Origin: JAGQRJ01 sp041402045
Lineage (GTDB): Bacteria > Planctomycetota > J058
DNA length: 64,000 bases
Direction of reading: 5' to 3'
Assembly (NCBI GenBank): GCA_041402045.1
Contig: JAWKSZ010000003.1
Span: 124,001-188,000 of the forward strand
Position 1 is the stretch's first letter; every line of letters starts with the position of its first letter. Shown here in pieces: positions 1 through 8,536 of the stretch. The notes beneath the pieces are model-generated. The model worked only from the letters and a program-made list of their open reading frames with translations, was not told the DNA's origin and ran no database searches. A program made the translations under genes and the position numbers.

Positions 1-401
1 GCGAGGGCGGGGGGCCTGGGGCTGGGCTCGAGGGTGCACAGGCCCCAGGCGCAGAGCACGAGGCCCAGCGCGTGGAGCGCCTGGGCGGGGGTCGGGGTCA
101 GGGGCACCGTCAGCAGCCCCAGGAGCGCGGCGATCCGCACCGCGGTGACCAGGGCCGGGGGAGCCTCGATCGAGAGGGCGCCGTGGAGCGCGACCCAGCC
201 CACGAGGGTGAGGGCCAGGGCGTAGGCGCCGGGGCGGAAGGTCCCCAGGGTGCGCGCGGCCGGGGTCTCCCCGCTCGCAGGCAAGACGCCCACGAGCAGG
301 CACACGAGCCCCAGGCTCCACACGAACCCGCCGCTCCCCGCCCACAGCTCGAGCAGGCCGAGGGTCACCGCGGCAGTAGCCCAGAGCGCTGCGCCATTCA
401 C
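1..401 (-). CDS. Partial multi-pass membrane protein, probable TgpA/DUF3488-transglutaminase N-terminus
   Basis: Only the N-terminal ~133 codons are inside the window; the gene runs off the left edge. The translation is hydrophobic with about four membrane segments (for example AVTLGLLELWAG, LGLVCLLVGVLPA, ALALTLVGWVAL, ALLGLLTVPLT). The GTG start at 401 has an AGGAG ribosome site 8 nt upstream; an in-frame GTG at 452 would add a basic leader. It follows the DUF58 gene on the same strand. In many bacteria a DUF58 gene is followed by a TgpA-like membrane protein with a C-terminal transglutaminase domain, and that neighbourhood is the main reason for the family guess. No catalytic region is visible, so the function is inferred. 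Confidence 0.55.
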   Translation of the reverse strand, partial: MNGAALWATAAVTLGLLELWAGSGGFVWSLGLVCLLVGVLPASGETPAARTLGTFRPGAYALALTLVGWVALHGALSIEAPPALVTAVRIAALLGLLTVPLTPTPAQALHALGLVLCAWGLCTLEPSPRPPAL

Positions 402-462
402 GAGGCGCGCTCCTGCAGCACGGCGAGCCTCGCGGCCGCGACGAAGCCTCACGCAGACGACG

Positions 463-1375
463 TCATTCCCCCGCGGCGGCGGTGGCGCGGGCGGGGTCGG
501 CGTCGGCCAGGGCGCTCAGCAGCTGCGCGCGCCCTTCGTCACGGCCGCGACAGGCGACCCGCTTCGCCGAGCACCAGGTCGACCGCGACCCCGCGGCGCA
601 GGAGCGCCAGGCCCAGCCCCGCGGCGTAGCTCACCGCGCGCTCGAAGCCGCGGGAGGACAGGCTTCCGTCGACCCCCAGTGAGAGCCGCGGGTCGGGCGC
701 GCGCTCGGGGGGCGCCACCACCGGGAACCCGCGGCGCGCGCTGGCCCGGGCGTGGACCCAACGCCGCGGGTCGCCGGGGCGCCAGTCGCGCACGGTGCTC
801 CAGCTCCCTTGCTCGAGGCCCCGCCGCAGCCAAGGCCGGAGGTGGGTCGGGAGCGGCGCCCGCGGGTTCGGGCGCACGAGCACGCGGTCCCGGGGCAGGG
901 GCACCGGGATCCGGCGCAGGAACAGCCCCAGCGGGCCGTGGGCCTCGAGGGCTGCGTCCCCGAGCTCGAGGACGCCGCGCTTCAGGGGGAGCAGGGCGAC
1001 CCCGACCACGGGCCGCGCCCCGGGGAGCAGGTCCAGGGTCACCGGCTCGTGGGGGTAGTCCGGCTGGAGCAGGCGCACCCCGAACAGGGCGCGGCGCCCG
1101 CGGTAGTCGAGGACGAAGGTCGCGCGGAAGCGGCGCCCGCTGGTGGCCACCGCCGGCGGGTGGCGCTGGACCGTGAGCGCGCCCAGGGGCAGGAGCCACG
1201 CCCCCGCGAAGCCGACGCCGACGGCGGCCCACACGCACCAGCTCAGGAGCAGGTGCGCGTCCCCCGGCGGGCGGAACGCGGTCAGGGACAGCGCCAGGCT
1301 GAGGGCCACCCAGCCCGCCGCGGACGGGCGGGGGACGCCGCCGCGCCCGGGAGAGGTGCCGCCCGCCCCGGTCAC
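463..1375 (-). CDS. DUF58 domain protein (one frameshift near the C-terminus)
   Basis: The protein opens with two membrane segments (GWVALSLALSLTAF, then LLSWCVWAAVGVGFAGAWLLP). A beta-rich region follows (RPVVGVALLPLKRGVLELGD), then the DUF58 core around RDWRPGDPRRWVHARASAR, which matches the family's R.Y..GD..R.I.W..SAR pattern. DUF58 proteins are VWA-like membrane proteins usually found with MoxR ATPases and transglutaminases; no MoxR gene is seen here. The GTG start overlaps the stop of the upstream esterase (GTGA), which suggests translational coupling. The first frame stops at 539, but a one-base shift near 555 continues as RVACRGRDEGRAQLLSALAD and ends at 463, which looks like the real C-terminus. 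Confidence 0.75.
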
Positions 1376-2790
1376 TGCCCGCCGAGGTGCCCCGCGACCC
1401 CCGAGGAGACCCGCGGGGGGAAGAGCGTCCGCAGCACGTCCGGGAAGCGCCCGCGCCAGCTGCGCTCGTTGTGCAGCCCCCCCAGGTCGACCCGGTGGTG
1501 CAGGTCGCGCCCGAGCACGAGGCCCAGGCCCAGGAGCTGGTCGCGCACGCGGAAGGTCCCCTCGATCCCGTCGGCGGAGGTCCCGGCGCTCCCGCTGTCG
1601 AGGTAGATCGTGAGCGCGGGGGGCGCCCCCTGGAGCGCCTCGTCGGTGAACGCGTCCAGCCAGTAGGAGCCCGAGAGGCTCCCGACCCGGGAGAACACGT
1701 CGGGGTGCGTCCAGCCCAGGTAGAGCGAGACGATCCCGCCCAAGGACGAGCCGCACACCCCGGTCGAGGCCGCGTCGGGGCGGGTGCGGTAGGTCTGGTC
1801 GACCCAGGGCTTGAGCTCCTCGAGCAGGAAGCGCGCGTAGCGGTCGGCGCGGCCCTCGTCCTGGGGCGGAATGTACTCGGACATCCGCTGCGCGGTGTTG
1901 CCCACCCCCACGATCAGCAACGGCTCGACCTCGCCCCGCGCGATCAGGCGGTCGGCGGCCTCGCCCACCCCCCAGCCGCCGAACAGCGCCTGGGCTCCGA
2001 ACAGGTTCTGCCCGTCGTGCATGTAGAGCACGGGGTAGCGCTGGGAGCCGGCCTCGTAGCCCGGCGGGAGGTAGACGAACACGTCGCGGCGGTTGCCCAG
2101 GAGCTGCGAGGCGAAGCCCGCCTGGTGCACGACCCGGCCCCGGCCCGGGACGCCGCCCGCGACCACGCCGTCGGTCAGCGAGACCCGCGGGCGCGGGCTG
2201 CGGTAGCGCGCGCCGCCGGGCGCCCGGTCCCGCCCGCCCTGGCCGTCCTCGAGCTCGAACACGAGCTCCGGCAGCGTCGTGCGCGCGGTCCCGGTGTAGC
2301 GGTGCTCCCCGGGACCCCGGCCAGGCCCGGCGCGGGTGAGCTCGACCCGCGCGTCCTCCTCGGCGTCGCGGGCGTAGCGCACGAAGGCGCGCGCCCAGCC
2401 GCTGAAATACTCGACGGCGACCTCGCGCTCCGGGGCCACGCCGGGGACCCGCGCGCGCTGCACCGGGCCCAGGCGCTCGGCGTTTTGCGGGTCGCCCAGG
2501 GCCTCCGGGGCGTTCTTGCGCAGCACGTAGGCGAAGGCGTAGGGCTGGCCCGGGGGCAGGTCCAGCGCGAGGGACCAGCGCTGCCCGGCGCCGGGGACCA
2601 GCCGCGGGGCGCGGGTCACGTCGCCGGCGCCCAGCGCGGGCAGGCTCCCGAGGACGTAGACGCTCTCGCCCCAGGCGGTGGCGTGGGTCAGCTCGAAGCG
2701 CACCGTCTCGGCGCGCGCGGTCGCCAGGACCGCGAGGAACCAGACGACGAGCCACCTGCGCTGGAGCACGGGCCACCTCCTTCCGCGCAT
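1372..2790 (-). CDS. Secreted alpha/beta-hydrolase esterase (esterase D / enterochelin-esterase type) with CBM20-like N-terminal domain
   Basis: The product is about 472 aa. The chosen ATG at 2790 gives a signal peptide (RRWLVVWFLAVLATARA); an upstream GTG at 2832 would only add a leader. Residues ~28-150 resemble a starch-binding-like (CBM20) sandwich with the GSLPALG..D pattern. The esterase domain covers ~215-460: YLPPGY, the nucleophile motif GSSLGG (Ser about 349), the Asp in IYLDSGSAG (about 398) and a C-terminal His in GGLHNE. This family cleaves acyl esters such as siderophore or carbohydrate esters; the substrate here is unknown. The gene starts a leftward set with DUF58 (4-nt overlap) and the membrane protein. 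It is divergent from the lgt-like gene, with an 83-bp shared upstream region. Confidence 0.8.
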   Translation of the reverse strand: MRGRRWPVLQRRWLVVWFLAVLATARAETVRFELTHATAWGESVYVLGSLPALGAGDVTRAPRLVPGAGQRWSLALDLPPGQPYAFAYVLRKNAPEALGDPQNAERLGPVQRARVPGVAPEREVAVEYFSGWARAFVRYARDAEEDARVELTRAGPGRGPGEHRYTGTARTTLPELVFELEDGQGGRDRAPGGARYRSPRPRVSLTDGVVAGGVPGRGRVVHQAGFASQLLGNRRDVFVYLPPGYEAGSQRYPVLYMHDGQNLFGAQALFGGWGVGEAADRLIARGEVEPLLIVGVGNTAQRMSEYIPPQDEGRADRYARFLLEELKPWVDQTYRTRPDAASTGVCGSSLGGIVSLYLGWTHPDVFSRVGSLSGSYWLDAFTDEALQGAPPALTIYLDSGSAGTSADGIEGTFRVRDQLLGLGLVLGRDLHHRVDLGGLHNERSWRGRFPDVLRTLFPPRVSSGVAGHLGGQ

Positions 2791-2873
2791 TCTAGCCTTC
2801 GCGGGCCCCCCGGTTCGTCGCCGAACGGTCACGACGCGGGCGGCGCCGAGACCCTCGGCGGTATGCTGGGGCC

Positions 2874-3866
2874 GTGCCGGTCTCGCCCTACTTCGCGCTC
2901 CTGTTCCTCGGGCTGAGCCTGGGCTGCGCCTTCTTGCTCTGGCGCGGCCAGCGCGCGGGGCTGGCGCGGATCGTGCTCGTGGACGTGTGCCTGGCCGCGG
3001 TGTTCGGCGGGATCGCCGGCGGGCGGCTGCTGCACGTGCTGGTCGAGCCGCTCCCCGCGGACCCCGTGTCGCTCTCGGCCGAGGAGCGCGCCGCGCTCGC
3101 CGGCCTGACCCCGGAGGAGCTCGGCCCCGACGCGGCCGCGGTCCGGGCCCTCCTCGCCCAGGAGGCCGTGCCCGAGGTGTGGAGCTTCGTGGCCCACATG
3201 CCGCCGGGCTCCTGGCGCACCCGGGCGATCCACGCCGCGGTCCAGGATCCGCACGCGGTGCCGGTGCGCTGGTGGTACGCCGCCCGGCCCCTCGAGCTCC
3301 CGCAGTTCTGGAAGGGCGGCCTCGCCTGGCTGGGCGGGCTCCTGACCGCGACCCTGGCGGCGATCCTCGTCGTGCGCCGCCACGGGGCGTCGGTGGGGGA
3401 GGTCGCGGACCTCGCGGCCCTGGCGGTGGCGCTGGGGCTGATCTTCGGGCGCCTGGGCTGCTTCCTCAACGGCTGCTGCTACGGGGCGGTGTGCGAGCCC
3501 GCGTGGTACGCGCGCTCGCCGAGCTGGTATCCCGCCGTCCTCGCCGCGCACCCGCGCTACCCCACGGCGCTCCTCGCCGCGGGGCTGGGGGCGGCGGTGT
3601 TCCTCGGCGGCCTGCTCGTGGGCCGGGTCCAGCGCCGGCCCGGCGAGGTGGCGCTGGCGTGCGTGGTGCTCTACGCGCCGGGGCGGTTCGTGATCGAGGG
3701 CCTGCGCGCCGACCCCCGCGGCGGCGGCGGCGGGCTGAGCACGAGCCAGTGGCTGGCCCTGGCCTGCGGGCTGCCGGCCCTCGTGGCCTGGGTCTGGCTG
3801 CGGTGGGGGCGCCGCGGGCCCGCGGAGCCGGCGGCGATCCCCGAGGCGGAGGCGCCGGCTCCGTAG
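2874..3866 (+). CDS. Lgt-family membrane protein (prolipoprotein diacylglyceryl transferase-like)
   Basis: This 330-aa polytopic protein carries the signature FGRLGCFLNGCCYG (about residues 192-205). It also has a C-terminal RFVIEGLRAD block, both typical of the Lgt superfamily. Lgt moves a diacylglyceryl group from phosphatidylglycerol to the lipobox cysteine of prelipoproteins at the inner membrane. The GCFLNGCCYG version, with a Cys pair in place of the classical GNFxNxE, marks a divergent Lgt-like subfamily, so it may not be the housekeeping enzyme. A charged loop of about 70 residues (~60-130) separates the first helices from the core. The start is GTG. The gene stands alone, converging with the sensor kinase gene across a hairpin. 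I leave the gene symbol empty because of the signature change. Confidence 0.75.
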   Translation: MPVSPYFALLFLGLSLGCAFLLWRGQRAGLARIVLVDVCLAAVFGGIAGGRLLHVLVEPLPADPVSLSAEERAALAGLTPEELGPDAAAVRALLAQEAVPEVWSFVAHMPPGSWRTRAIHAAVQDPHAVPVRWWYAARPLELPQFWKGGLAWLGGLLTATLAAILVVRRHGASVGEVADLAALAVALGLIFGRLGCFLNGCCYGAVCEPAWYARSPSWYPAVLAAHPRYPTALLAAGLGAAVFLGGLLVGRVQRRPGEVALACVVLYAPGRFVIEGLRADPRGGGGGLSTSQWLALACGLPALVAWVWLRWGRRGPAEPAAIPEAEAPAP

Positions 3867-3871
3867 ATCGC

Positions 3872-3905
3872 CGCAGCCCGGGGCGGGAGCGGGTCGCGGG
3901 CTGCG
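3872..3905 (+). terminator. GC-rich stem-loop after the Lgt-family gene
   Basis: Six bases after the stop codon, CGCAGCCCG pairs perfectly with CGGGCTGCG (9 bp) around a 16-nt loop. There is no T-run on the plus strand. The position between two convergent genes makes a terminator or mRNA 3'-end stabiliser plausible. Confidence 0.45.
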
Positions 3906-4031
3906 CAGAGGCTCCGCCCAGGGGTCGTCGTCCCGCTCGCGCGAGGGTCGGGGACCTCCCGCCGCGGAGTCTTCGGGGGCGACGGAGGGTCGGGGACTCC
4001 TCGTCACCGGGTCTCAGCGTTCAACGGACCG

Positions 4032-5534
4032 CTACACGACCGCGGCGGGCTGCGGGCGCACGGGGCGCGCGCTCCAGGGCAGGCACACCTCGAAGCACGA
4101 GCCCTCGCCGACCTCGCTCTCGACCGCGATCCAGCCGCCGTGCTCCTCCACGATCTCCCGGGCCAGGGGCAGCCCGAGCCCGGTGCCCTCCCCCGGCTCG
4201 CGGGTGGTGAAGAACAGCTCGTAGAGCCGGTCGAGGTGCTCAGGGGGGATCCCGGGGCCGCGGTCGCGGACGCGGAAGCAGGCCACCTCCAGCGGCGCCC
4301 GCGCGGCGCGCACGTGGGCCGGGGGCACCCGCCGCTCGCGGGTCAGCTCGAGGTCGACCTGGCTGCCCTGGGGGGTGGCCTGGATCGCGTTGACCACGAG
4401 GTTGGTGAGCGCCTGCTCGAGCTGAGGCCCGTCGACCTCGAGCCGCAGGGCGGGGCCGTCGGCGTAGTTCAGCTCGACGCCCTGGCGGCGGGCGAGCTGC
4501 AGGGTCAGCTCCTGCACGTTCTGCAGCAGGCGCCGGAGCTCCTGCGGGCGCTTCTCGGCGCGGCGGCGGCGGGCGAAGTCGAGGGTCACCCGGATCGTGT
4601 CGGTCATGCGCCGGCACACCTTCGCCACCTTGCCGCCCAGCTCGCGCAGGCGCGCGGGCTCGAGCTCCTCGTCGGTGGCGATCATGTCCGCGAAGCCCTG
4701 GGCGACGTTGAGCGGCGTCCCCAGCTCGTGGGCGATCCCCGCGGCGATCCGCCCCAGGGTCGCCAGGCGGTCGGCGTGGCGCAGCTGCTCCAGCGCCTCC
4801 TCACGGCGCGCGCTCTCCTCCACGACCCGCGCCTGGGCCTCGGCCAGGCGATCGCACATGCGGTTCATCTCCACGGCGAGGTCCGCGAACTCGTCGCCGC
4901 CCGCGAGCTCGAGGCGCTGGGAGAAGTCGCCGGCGCCGACCCGGCGCGCGAGCCCCAGGAGCGCCTGGGTCGGGCGGGCCACCAGCCGCCGCCCGGCGAC
5001 GAGGGAGGCCAGGAGCACGAGGGCGACCATGCCCAGGGCCGAGCCGCCCACCCACAGCGCGCTCTCGCGCACGAAGGCCTGCTGCTCCTCCAAGGACTCC
5101 TCGAGCTCGAGGGCCACCAGGCGGCCGTCGGCGTTGCGCAAGGGCACGTAGGTCACGACCCGGTCCGGGCCGTCGCTGGAGGCGGGGAGCTCGAGGGCCA
5201 CGACCTCGCCCGCGAACAGCGGCGCCAGCGCGTCCTGGGGGACCAGGGGCCGGGTCTCGGGGTCGTCGGAGCCGTCGACCTTCACCCAGCGCATGTGCAG
5301 CTCCTCCAGGAGCGGCGAGGTGCGGGCCACCAGGCGCTTGGCGCCCTCGGGCCCCTCGTCCTGCCACACCTGCTGCAGGAAGGCCGCGGCGCAGCGGCCC
5401 CAGCGCCGCTCCTCGCGGCGGGCGTCCTGCTCGAAGCGCGCCCGCTCGCGCGCCATGGAGACCCAGCCCGTCACCGCCAACGCCAGCACGGCGCAGGGCA
5501 GGAGGGCCAGGGTCAGTTTGTGGGCGATTCGCAT
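4032..5534 (-). CDS. Membrane-bound sensor histidine kinase, NtrB-like (HAMP-HisKA-HATPase_c)
   Basis: The order is: N-terminal membrane segment (KLTLALLPCAVLALAVTGWV), a periplasmic sensor region of ~130 aa, a second segment (GGSALGMVALVLLASLVAG), HAMP, the HisKA H-box AGIAHELGTPLN (His about 269) and an ATPase with NLVVNAIQA, DRGPGIP, FFTT and GTGLGLPLA. The H-box followed by TPLN is typical of NtrB/ZraS-type kinases that phosphorylate NtrC-family regulators. ATG 5534 starts right before the first membrane helix. A GTG at 5603 overlaps the stop of the upstream unknown gene (GTGA) and would add 23 Arg/Pro-rich residues. No response regulator is adjacent; the NtrC-like gene at 10.7-12.1 kb, on the same strand, is the nearest candidate partner. 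Confidence 0.88.
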   Translation of the reverse strand: MRIAHKLTLALLPCAVLALAVTGWVSMARERARFEQDARREERRWGRCAAAFLQQVWQDEGPEGAKRLVARTSPLLEELHMRWVKVDGSDDPETRPLVPQDALAPLFAGEVVALELPASSDGPDRVVTYVPLRNADGRLVALELEESLEEQQAFVRESALWVGGSALGMVALVLLASLVAGRRLVARPTQALLGLARRVGAGDFSQRLELAGGDEFADLAVEMNRMCDRLAEAQARVVEESARREEALEQLRHADRLATLGRIAAGIAHELGTPLNVAQGFADMIATDEELEPARLRELGGKVAKVCRRMTDTIRVTLDFARRRRAEKRPQELRRLLQNVQELTLQLARRQGVELNYADGPALRLEVDGPQLEQALTNLVVNAIQATPQGSQVDLELTRERRVPPAHVRAARAPLEVACFRVRDRGPGIPPEHLDRLYELFFTTREPGEGTGLGLPLAREIVEEHGGWIAVESEVGEGSCFEVCLPWSARPVRPQPAAVV

Positions 5535-5599
5535 GCTCCATCCCCGCTCTGGCACGCGCGCCCGGGGGAGCTCCGCAGACCCGGGGCGCACCCGCAGGC

Positions 5600-6340
5600 T
5601 CACATGTGCGCTCGAGCCTGAGAAGGGGGGACCCGCAGGATCGGGCTCGCCCCGCTCCGCAGGCGGCCGGCGTCGTCGTCTTGGAACCAGCCTCGCAGGC
5701 CGCGCTCCGGGCGCACGCGCAGCACGAGGCGCGCGGGCCGGGCCCGGGCGGTGGAGGCGACGGTGACCGCGAACCCGCGCGCGCGCAGGCTCAGCGCGAC
5801 CCGGCCCAGATTCGCCTCCAGCACCTCGAGCTCCCGCAGCGCGGCGAGCTGGTTCGAGCTGGCCAGGGCAGGGCAGGGGGTCAGCTCCACCTCCTCCGGG
5901 GCGAGGGCCGCGAGCCAGGGGGTGAGCAGGCCGAGCTCCCCGGGCTGCCGCAGCTCGAGGCGCAGCGGCCCCGAGGTCGGGGGGTCTCCGCAGGCGATCA
6001 GCACGGGCCCCGCGGCCTTGCGCAGGGCCCAGCGCTTGATCGCGTCGCGGCGGCCCTCGCAGAGCACGATCCGCAGCCCGGGGGGCGTCGCGAGCTGCTC
6101 CGGCGCGCCGACGCTGCCCACGACCTCCAGGCCGCTCCAGCCCAGGGCGCGCGCGAGCTCGCCCGCCGCCTGGGGCGACTCGGAGACCACGCGACCGCTG
6201 GCGGGCGGATCGGAGAACAGTCCGCGCACCCAGGCCACCTGCGCGGGGCTGGGGGCGCGAGCGAGGAGCTCGACCCCCAGGAGCCCCGCGCCCTGGAGCT
6301 GGGCGCGGGACGGCGCGGTGCTCGACCGCTCCCTGGCCAC
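5600..6340 (-). CDS. Unknown soluble protein between SulP transporter and sensor kinase
   Basis: The product is about 246 aa and I do not recognise the family. It has no signal peptide or membrane segment. The sequence reads as alternating alpha/beta: GLLGVELLARAPS, VVGSVGAPEQL, GLRIVLCEGRRDAIKRWAL, GPVLIACGDPP, then an Ala/Leu-rich helix (SSNQLAALRELEVLEANL) and a final strand-rich part with RPARLVLRVRPERGLRG. The GTG start lies 2 nt after the SulP stop and the gene ends at the possible GTG start of the kinase, so the three genes look like one operon. A regulatory or adaptor role linking transport to the kinase is possible, but this is inference from position only. Confidence 0.65.
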   Translation of the reverse strand: MARERSSTAPSRAQLQGAGLLGVELLARAPSPAQVAWVRGLFSDPPASGRVVSESPQAAGELARALGWSGLEVVGSVGAPEQLATPPGLRIVLCEGRRDAIKRWALRKAAGPVLIACGDPPTSGPLRLELRQPGELGLLTPWLAALAPEEVELTPCPALASSNQLAALRELEVLEANLGRVALSLRARGFAVTVASTARARPARLVLRVRPERGLRGWFQDDDAGRLRSGASPILRVPPSQARAHM

Positions 6341-6342
6341 GG

Positions 6343-7968
6343 CTACTCGGCGCCGGCCAACGCCGGCTGGGGCGCGTCGGGAGCCTCCTCGGCCGGGGGG
6401 TCGGGGAGCAGCTCGTGGGCCCAGTGGCACTCGGGGAGCACCAGGTCCACCTTGCCGCCGCTGGCCTCGTAGCCGTCGCGCCAGGCGTCGAGGGCCGCCC
6501 AGCCCGCGTGGTCCATGCTGTCGACCTTGAGGTCCACGCGCACGCTGCGCTTGGGGGTCAGCTTGCGCAGGGCGTCGGTGAGCTTGGGCACCGCCAGGAA
6601 CGAGAGCGCGCCCCGGACCTCGACCACCTCGCCTTCGACCTTGATGTCGACCTTGCCCAGGCTCCACAGGAGGCGCAGCAGCGCGCAGGCGAAGCCGATC
6701 GCCACACCGGCCAGGAGGTTTATGAACACCACGCCGCCCACGGTGATCAGGAACAGCGGGAGCTCGCCGTGCTTGTGCAGGTGCTTGGCCTGGCCCACGT
6801 TCAACAGGCGCACCCCGATCAGCACCAGCAGCGCCGCGAGCACGGTCTTGGGGATCGCCTCGACCACGAAGGGCAGCGCGCCCACGAAGATCAGGATCCA
6901 CACGCCGTGCAGGACCGCCGACCAGCGGGTCTTGGCGCCGGCGCCGATGTTGGCCGAGCTGCGCACGATCACGCCGGTGATCGGGAGGCCGCCCACCAGG
7001 CCCGAGACGGTGTTGCCCACGCCCTGGGCGAACAGCTCGCGGTCGAGCTTGGCCGGCTCCCCGCCGTGCAGCTTGTCGGTGGCCACCGCGCACAGGAGCG
7101 ACTCCACGCTGGCGATCAGGGCCAGGGCGAAGGCGCCCTGGAGGATCTCCAGCCAGCCGAGGTGGCTGGGCCACACCGGGAGCGAGATCGCGCTCAGGAG
7201 GTGCCCGCCGTCGCCGTGGGGCGCCTTGGGGCCGTCGGGCAGGACCTCGCCCGCCGCGCTCACCGCGTGCACGTGGTCGTCGGCCACGAGGCTGATCCGC
7301 TCCAGCGCGCCGTCGGCCAGGGCCAGGCTGGCCAGGGTCGCGATCACCACCGCCACCAGGGGCGCGGGGACCTTGCGCAGGCTCTCGATCTTGAGCTTGG
7401 GCCAGGCGATCAGGAGCGCCAGCGCGATCAAGCCGATCCCGATCGAGACGAAGTTCGGGTTCGCGAGCTGCGCGGGCAGGTCGCGCAGGTTGGCCAGCGC
7501 CGAGCTCTGGGGCCGCCCGCCGAGGACCACGTGCAGCTGCCCGAGGGCGATCAACACGCCGATCCCGGACAGCATGCCGTGCACCACCGCGGGGGACACC
7601 GCCAGGGAGTAGCGCGCGATCCTCAGCGCCGCGAACAGGATCTGGAGCACGCCGGCGAGGGCGATCACGGCGCACACCATGCGCCAGTCGCCGTTCATTT
7701 GCTCGGTGAGTCCGAACACGAGGACCACCAGGCCCGCGGCCGGACCGCTGACTTGGAGCGGGGCGCCGGACATGGCGCCCACCACGATGCCGCCAATGAT
7801 CCCGGCGATCAGTCCGGACATGACCGGCGCGTTGCTCGCGAGCGCGATGCCCAAGCACAGGGGCACGGCCACGAGGAACACGACCAGGCTGGCCGAGAAC
7901 TCGTTCATGAACCCTCCGCGGGCCTGAGCCTCAGCGGGGGGAGGGGTAGGGGTGGGGGTGTCGCTCAC
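6343..7968 (-). CDS. SulP-family inorganic anion transporter with C-terminal STAS domain
   Basis: The product is about 541 aa. The SulP opening is clear (MNEFSASLVVFLVAVPLCLGIALASNAPVMSGLIAGIIGG, broken here for length), followed by SGPAAG, about ten further helices and VPKTV/IPKTVLAALLVLIG. A cytoplasmic STAS-like domain spans ~425-505 (VRVDLKVDSMDHAGWAALDAW). SulP proteins carry sulfate, bicarbonate or other anions across the inner membrane; the opening resembles the subgroup often found with carbonic anhydrases, but none is next door. The GTG start at 7968 has GGAGG just upstream. A Pro/Thr-rich N-terminal stretch (TPTPTPPPAEAQ) precedes helix 1. The gene is first in the operon with the unknown protein and the sensor kinase, so transport and sensing may be linked. 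Confidence 0.88.
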   Translation of the reverse strand: MSDTPTPTPPPAEAQARGGFMNEFSASLVVFLVAVPLCLGIALASNAPVMSGLIAGIIGGIVVGAMSGAPLQVSGPAAGLVVLVFGLTEQMNGDWRMVCAVIALAGVLQILFAALRIARYSLAVSPAVVHGMLSGIGVLIALGQLHVVLGGRPQSSALANLRDLPAQLANPNFVSIGIGLIALALLIAWPKLKIESLRKVPAPLVAVVIATLASLALADGALERISLVADDHVHAVSAAGEVLPDGPKAPHGDGGHLLSAISLPVWPSHLGWLEILQGAFALALIASVESLLCAVATDKLHGGEPAKLDRELFAQGVGNTVSGLVGGLPITGVIVRSSANIGAGAKTRWSAVLHGVWILIFVGALPFVVEAIPKTVLAALLVLIGVRLLNVGQAKHLHKHGELPLFLITVGGVVFINLLAGVAIGFACALLRLLWSLGKVDIKVEGEVVEVRGALSFLAVPKLTDALRKLTPKRSVRVDLKVDSMDHAGWAALDAWRDGYEASGGKVDLVLPECHWAHELLPDPPAEEAPDAPQPALAGAE

Positions 7969-8043
7969 GCAGCCTCCGGTGGGGTTGAAGGGAAGACCGG
8001 AGGCACAGGCGGGGCCGAGGCGTAAGTCGCGTGTTTGCATTAG

Positions 8044-8066
8044 CGACCGTGACGATCTGCCACGGT
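8044..8066. promoter_or_regulatory. Inverted repeat upstream of the SulP operon
   Basis: GACCGTG and CACGGTC form a perfect 7-bp inverted repeat around 9 nt, about 75 bp upstream of the SulP start. The half-site CCGTG/CACGG recurs about 50 bp further out (near 8090-8120). It could be an operator, but no regulator can be assigned. Confidence 0.3.
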
Positions 8067-8201
8067 CGGCGGGGGGTCCACCCGGGTCCCGCCGTGGCAA
8101 ACGGTCACGGTGCCCGCAGATCGGTGTAAGTCTCCTGTTTCCGACCCATAGCCGCGGCCGCCGGGCGCGCGAGGTGCTGCCGAGCGTGGACTTAGCGCGG
8201 C

Positions 8202-8535
8202 GTGACCCGCGACCGTGCACGGACTTCCCAGCTGGGAGTCGACCCCGAGCGTGCACGTCCCGGGGACATGCCGGCTGGGAGTCGACCCCGAGCGTGCACG
8301 TCCCGGGGACGTGTCGGCTGGGAGTCGACCGCGAGCGTGCACGTCCCGGGGACTTGTCGGCTGGGAAGTCGACCCCGAGCGTGCACGTCCCGGGGACGTG
8401 TCAGCCGGGAGTCGACCGCGAGCCCGTCCCGGGGACGTGTCAGCCAGGAGTCGACCGCGAGCGCGCACGTCCCGGGGACTTCCCAGCTGGGAGTCGACCC
8501 CGAGCGTGCGCGTCCCGAAGCCTGCCGGCCTGTGG
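8202..8535. repeat. 43-bp tandem repeat array, about seven units
   Basis: Successive GTCGAC anchors fall at 8238, 8281, 8324, 8368, 8411, 8450 and 8493, so the period is 43 bp with one 44 and one 39. A partial unit lies on the left and a decayed one on the right. Each unit carries GTCGACC(C/G)CGAGCG, then GTGCAC and the inverted repeat ACGTCC-CGG-GGACGT. Units differ at a few positions, mainly CCCC versus CGCG after GTCGA and the segment after GGGGAC. The period is not a multiple of 3 and units do not keep a reading frame, so this is not a protein repeat. It has no spacers and is not a CRISPR array. It lies upstream of the SulP operon. Confidence 0.9.
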
Positions 8536-8536
8536 G

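Noticed and set aside
8202..8535. CRISPR array
   Set aside because: The 43-bp units are directly adjacent with no unique spacers, and no cas genes are present.
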